This document shows, one piece after another, positions 59,301 through 64,000 of a stretch of 64,000 nt of DNA (its first letter is position 1; each line of letters begins with the position of its first letter). The stretch is from Vishniacozyma victoriae (taxonomy: Eukaryota > Basidiomycota > Tremellomycetes > Tremellales > Bulleribasidiaceae). Position numbers and translations under genes: made by a program. Below the pieces are notes generated by a model. That model saw nothing but the letters and a program-made list of their open reading frames with translations. It was not told the origin of the DNA and made no database searches. The stretch spans positions 620,001 through 684,000 of the forward strand of contig JADPYG010000088.1 in the NCBI GenBank assembly GCA_017654735.1. Direction: 5' to 3'.

Positions 59301-61420
59301 TAGGAGCTGAGATGAGCTTACTGCCTAGACTGGAAATGAGGACTCACAAGCATCGGTGATACCAACAGTCAACAGTTTGCCCAAGACATCGCTAACGATC
59401 TCGACTGAATGTACGCTAGTCTGACTACAGATCGGGTCGTTTACCAACAACTGAGTCGAGGCCATCACCGCCTCTTTTCGGACTTCTGGACTATCATCCT
59501 CGAGATAAGGCATCGCTGCTTCTCGGACAAACTCGTTCAGGATATGGCCTGGGATTAGATTGAAGCCTCGCAAATAGATGAGAGAGACATACCGGTGAAA
59601 TCGAATGCACCGAGGATTCTGAGGGCTAGTGCAATAACCTCGCTGGGTTGAGGGGTCATCTATTGTCAGCGTATACGATTGTGAAGACGTACAGATGCTA
59701 CACTGCTGCCATGCCCTCTTGGTGGTGGCGCTCCTAACGGTCTGAATGGTGTGCCGAGAAGGACCATCGATAAGCTATCGAGTAGGCGTTCTAGATCTCA
59801 GCTAAGTCCCATGACAGATACAGAGGACTGACTCTGAATGGTAGGAAGTAGAGGTGGAATGTGATTCGCAATAGTCGTGAGAGCGTGATACAGGGCATCG
59901 CTGATACCCCATGGGAACATGATATCGAGGACCTCGTGCATCGAGCTGGTCAGCATCGGCCCAACCGCTGTTGTGAGCATAGCCAGACATTGAAAGATCG
60001 GTCCTTCAAGGGGTGCGTTCTTTCTGCCTCTTTGCCGCAAATGGTCTTTGATGGTTTTAACGATGTCGTCCAGGTAAGGTCTCATTCGACCAGTAAGTTG
60101 CATCGCCATATGCCCCAAGGCGACGTAGGCTGTTTATTAGTCTTGCAACAACTGTGCAGACGTACCTATATCCCTGTCGGTTGGTTTGTGGAGAGACTGC
60201 AGGATGTATGACATGCAGTTCTTGAGGTAGAGTTCCTCAAAGCGGTCCGGGTCAAAGGTGGCCATATTTGGTATCAAAGTGATGACTGCTTTCCTAATGA
60301 CGACTTCTTTACTGTCTCGGTATTTCAGTGTAGCATCGCAGATTGGTTGAAAGAAGTCGGCCATTGCCTGGAATCAGCCATAACCAGTTCGAGTCACGTA
60401 CGGGATGTGTATTCTGAAGCATCGCGCCAAAAGCCAACATGGATCCCAAGATCGCATCTGTAGATCCACCCTTCCTCATCGTCGAGCTTGCCTCATCGAA
60501 AATGAGCCTGAAATTGGGTGTCGGGTCCGGATCCCTGGCCTTGCAGATATCGAGCGCTTCGCGCAAGAGTAACGATGCTCGCTCTCTGACCATTGCCTGT
60601 CATCAGATCTGTTGCTGGTAAAGGTGTCAAGACTTACTCTTGGATCTCGTAATGGATACCAGATAGCTGGTAAAGCGTCTTCCATGTGCGGATAAAAGAA
60701 GGGAGGGGCGAAAGAAGCGAACTGGTGCAGGATAAGTACACCAGCGAAACGTCCAACTTCCATTCGAGAATCTATCATCAGCCATGTTCGGAACATCATG
60801 ACATACCTTCCAGCAGCTGGATGGCTTGTCCAATTTCCTTGACAAAGAATGATTCTCCAAGCGTAGCTCCAGCTATACTAATCATATTCCCGACCACCTT
60901 GGCCGCGGCCAGCATGACCACTGTTTCATTACATGTGAGAAGTGGGCGGAGATCTAGCTTTAGCAAAGCCTACAGACTTGAACATACATTCATATAGCCT
61001 TAGATCCTTCTGTAACGCCCTGTCCGGAGTATCGTCATTGGAAGTCTCGAGCATCGCATCTGTCCGTTAGCTCGGGGTCTACCTTGAATACACGTACCGA
61101 TAGCTGCAGCAGCTCCTAACCTATCATAGGTATTATTACTTCTTGTCAAGTCGAATGTCCTCGGGAACACAGCTCCCCAGATACCCTTGCTTCCATCATG
61201 TGTAGAGTAATCTTGTCCATAAGAATTGACCTAGGTATTAGAGAGGTCGCAGTATGTCAGAGGATAGGCGTACCAGTGCTCTAAGCTCGCCAGCGGCTTG
61301 GAGGCGGGTGTATTCATCCCTAGTCTGATGAGCTTGAACCATACAATTTCAATGTGACCAGACCTACTTGTTTACGAGACGGGCATAGATGCTATCTAGC
61401 TCATCATGAGGAGTGGCCAT
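53322..61420 (-). CDS. TOR1: TOR serine/threonine protein kinase
   Basis: TOR is the nutrient-sensing PI3K-like kinase of TORC1/TORC2. The ATG at 61420 starts [22 protein letters not shown] repeats fill the N-terminal half (for example [20 protein letters not shown] and [20 protein letters not shown]); a FAT region follows. The FRB region contains [19 protein letters not shown] and [12 protein letters not shown], with the Ser of MVSTELIR at 55093-55095. Kinase landmarks are [38 protein letters not shown], the catalytic [14 protein letters not shown] and [12 protein letters not shown] last intron ending CTGATGGCCAG must be removed to reveal the FATC end ([11 protein letters not shown], then LGWCSFW) and the stop at 53322. 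Length is about 2,300 residues with some 25 introns. Some related yeasts carry a second Tor-like kinase, so the paralogue number is not certain. Confidence 0.95.
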
Positions 61421-61786
61421 ATTGGGCAATCTGCCCTTCTACCTGGATAGAATGAATGGCGAATAATATGAGATCGTTGCCGATATGTATAGTAATGATT
61501 ACGATTGAGCCGACTATGCCATATCTATATAGGGTACTTTATGACTACTGATTACTTGGTGTATACGGGTAGAGTACCACTACTCACTTGATTCACTTAG
61601 CAGGCCATATCCGGTTACTAACTATAACAATATTAACACGTCATACTCATTCAATTAACACTGACTTCAAAACCTTGTCTAGAATCTCGCGTCTTTTATT
61701 GTCAGCAAGCCATAGTGCAATACTAGCCAATATTCGCACATAGCATATAGTACAAAGGCCTGGGGAGGGACCTAAACAACTCCACC
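61421..61786. promoter_or_regulatory. Shared promoter, TOR kinase and RPC34
   Basis: The two genes diverge with 366 bases between start codons. The stretch is AT-rich (several tata strings near 61510-61560 and 61610-61640) and holds both promoters. No specific binding site is claimed. Confidence 0.5.
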
Positions 61787-63801
61787 ATGGTCAACCTTAC
61801 CAGCAAAGATCAACAGATCTATAACAAGATCTTAGGCACTAAATCAAAAGTGTGTTTCCATCTCCTGTCTAGTACCACGATTACTGATTTTCAGATGATG
61901 TCTGCCGATGCTTTGTATGCAGAGTTTGCTGGTATACCAAAAACATCAGTAATGGCTTCTTGTGAACAATTGTTGAAGCTGGTACGTCACATCACCCTCA
62001 ACAGGTACATAGCTAAGTATTTGCAGCAACTTTTGCAGACCGTCAAGCCCGCCGATGGATCACCTCCACTATTCAAGGCGAAGTCATTGGAGGAAGCCAA
62101 GCGGTGAGTACCTGGAATTTGCGCCTGGAAAAATGCTGATAATCAGGACGGGCTCAGCAACATGGACGAACGAGCAGAAATTGGTTCATAGCGTGATCAA
62201 GGAGGCTCAGCGCAATGGTAGGTTTTTGCTCATAACAAGGCTGATGAGCAGGTATCAGTTTATCGGGAATCAAAAGAAAAGTCGCGGTCGTCAGTATGAA
62301 CCCGGTGATCCTGCGGAAAGCCCTCGAGGGGTTGATCAAATTAAACATCATCAAGACATTCAAGCCGATCAATGTAAGTCGGTCGCGTCAAGAGAGCGTT
62401 AAGCTGATGATAGTCTCCTACGATGTCCATGTACATTCTCGCTGGATTGAGTCCACCTGAAGAAGTTACTGGTGGTGTTTGGTACAATGCCAATCAGGGA
62501 TACGATACTGCTCTTGTCCAAGCCATCTGTCAAGTCTTGTTGAAGCGGACCCATGATCTCGTAAGCTCCTTGAATCATTTAGCACCTCAGCTAACGATCA
62601 GACATTTCCAAGAATCAGCGACAAGGATGAAGAAGCCGGCAAAGCGCCAATCTACGCCTTTGCCAAAGCACGTCTACCTTCCCCCCACACGCTACTGAGT
62701 TTCATCAAAGACAAACGACTCACCACTGCTCCGCTATCCGTCAAGAACGTAATGGAATGTATGCGAGCATTAGAACTAGATGGAAAAGTCGAGACTATCA
62801 AGCCAATGTCAATGGGTCACTTCGATGGAGGAGACGATGAACCTGGACCTAGCAAGAGGCGGAAAGTAGATGATGGCGATAGTTCTTCCGAGGATGATTC
62901 TAGGAAGGAAAAGGAGAAACAAAAGGCAAAAGAAAAGGCCAAGGAGAAGAAACGGCGGGCTAGAGAGAAGGAGAAGAAGGAGAAAGAGAAAAAGGAAAAA
63001 GAGAAGAAGAAGCGGAAAAAGGAAAAGGAGAAGGAAAAGGAGAAGGAGAAGAAGAAAAAGAAAAAGAAGGAAAAGGAGAAGGCAAAGGTATGTTCAATGA
63101 TCTTTGCGGAAGAGTGGAGCTGACTTGTTTAGAAAAGGGCAGACTCGGACGACGATGCCGCGAGTGACAACTCTGATTTGCGGGCGATTGATGACGATGA
63201 GGAACCCGTCAAGAAACGTAAACGATCCCCATCCGTCTCATCTGTATCCTCCTCCTCATCTAGTTCCTCCGACAGCGACTCCGGTGATTCCGATTCCGAC
63301 TCGGACGATGTCTCGTCAGTCGCATCAGACGAGATTGATGATGGATACGTTGCTTTCAAACCCGAATCTTCAGGTCTACCCCTAATCATGTCGAACCCAT
63401 TCGATCTATCCGATACTCAAATCGTCTACCGCGCCACACGGCGGCTTGACAATTCGGTAATGCTCGGTCAAATGCATACACCATGTGGCCGTTGTCCACA
63501 ATTTACATTCTGTGAAGAATCTGGACCGGTAAACGCGGCCGGATGTGAATATTACGATGGATGGCTAGGGGATCGTGAAAATGCAGGTGGATGGGAGAGG
63601 GGTACTGCATTACATAAAATGAGACCAGAGCTTAAAGCTGAAGAGGACGAGGAGGCGGCACAGGCAGAAGCTCAGAATGGAGCGATCAATGGGAATGCTA
63701 ATGGGCATGGGGATGATCTGGAGATGGAAGTGGATGGTGAGGTAGATTATGACGCAGGCGAGCATCTAGAGGAGGAACAGGCTTTGGCCGTTGACGATTG
63801 A
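61787..63801 (+). CDS. RPC34: RNA polymerase III subunit RPC34 (RPC6/POLR3F)
   Basis: RPC34 belongs to the Pol III initiation subcomplex (RPC82-RPC34-RPC31) and contacts TFIIIB. The ATG at 61787 starts MVNLTSKDQQIYNKILG. Winged-helix domains are seen in MMSADALYAEFAGIPKTSV and ATWTNEQKLVHSVIKEAQRN; LAGLSPPEEVTGGVWYNANQ matches the family block after the second. LSVKNVMECMRALELDGKVE is the third winged-helix part. The C-terminal cluster site CGRCPQFTFC plus a later Cys has the spacing C-x2-C-x5-C-x10-C known to hold a 4Fe-4S cluster in POLR3F, followed by CEYYDGWLGD. Odd point: about 140 residues of Lys/Glu and then Ser/Asp low complexity are inserted before the cluster domain, and an acidic tail follows it. 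Confidence 0.9.
62903..63090 (+). repeat. Purine-only-like Lys/Glu coding tract
   Basis: Within RPC34 the coding strand is almost entirely A and G for nearly 190 bases, encoding alternating Lys and Glu (KEKEKEKKKKK type). It is an imperfect short-period repeat of aag/gag/aaa codons and is likely to vary in length between strains. Confidence 0.85.
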
Positions 63802-64000
63802 ACGACATTTCTTTGATAACACAGAATTCAGCATAGTATTTACCACATCATGTATGTATTGCATTTACCACAACAGGCTACCACAAACCCCCAACGCGAC
63901 ACGTTCGGTAGATGCGGATGACAACGGAACGGCGATGTGAGTGCTGAGCGGTACTATGAGGTGGTCGGTCACTCAGTAACAGCGCAAGCAAGACTGCTGA
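63802..64000. other. Right-edge sequence after RPC34
   Basis: About 200 bases to the window end holding the RPC34 3' untranslated region. No gene is visible. Confidence 0.5.

Overview
The window reads as gene-dense nuclear DNA of a basidiomycete yeast, most likely a tremellomycete of the Cryptococcus/Kwoniella kind. Genes lie on both strands with little space between them. Almost every gene is broken by short GT-AG introns of about 40-60 nt with a CTGAC/CTAAC branch site close to the acceptor, and the protein set is fungal (NAD-specific glutamate dehydrogenase, Skn1/Kre6, Csc1-type channel, TOR kinase, Pex24-domain peroxin). All exon structures were worked out by eye from frame continuity, splice signals and known protein families; nothing was searched against a database.

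Left part (1-17.3 kb): a truncated acidic ORF at the edge, a doubtful small membrane ORF, a DHA2-type MFS exporter and a Pex24/DysF peroxisomal membrane protein (both minus), calcineurin B (plus), a tail-anchored-like unknown (minus), then a plus-strand run of Skn1/Kre6 glucan synthesis protein, an OSCA/TMEM63 (Csc1/Rsn1) channel and the tiny F1-epsilon subunit gene ATP15, recovered from four short exons.

Middle part (17.3-43 kb): the NAD-glutamate dehydrogenase GDH2 with a probable 5'UTR intron, converging on a mitochondrial adenylate kinase; a THOC3/Tex1 WD40 protein; two neighbouring minus-strand genes of unknown function (27.2-29.4 kb), one with an 18-base G run in its first intron; a RecQ1 helicase head-to-head with the tRNA m5C methyltransferase NCL1/TRM4; an intronless locus whose long frame is cut by a single in-frame TGA; an Rrn5-like Pol I factor; and an ADCK1/Mcp2-type UbiB kinase.

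Right part (43-64 kb): a long coiled-coil protein, a secreted ML-domain protein and a small secreted cysteine-rich protein (all minus), an aldehyde dehydrogenase converging on myo-inositol oxygenase, a RED/IK splicing protein with an RS-rich region, and the 8.1-kb TOR kinase gene, head-to-head with the RNA polymerase III subunit RPC34. Themes are growth control and transcription (TOR, calcineurin B, Rrn5-like, RPC34), RNA handling (THOC3, RED, NCL1) and mitochondrial energy metabolism (ATP15, adenylate kinase, UbiB kinase, GDH2). No transposon, CRISPR array, tRNA or rRNA gene was seen. The least explained items are the two unknown neighbours, the TGA-interrupted locus and the secreted cysteine-rich protein.
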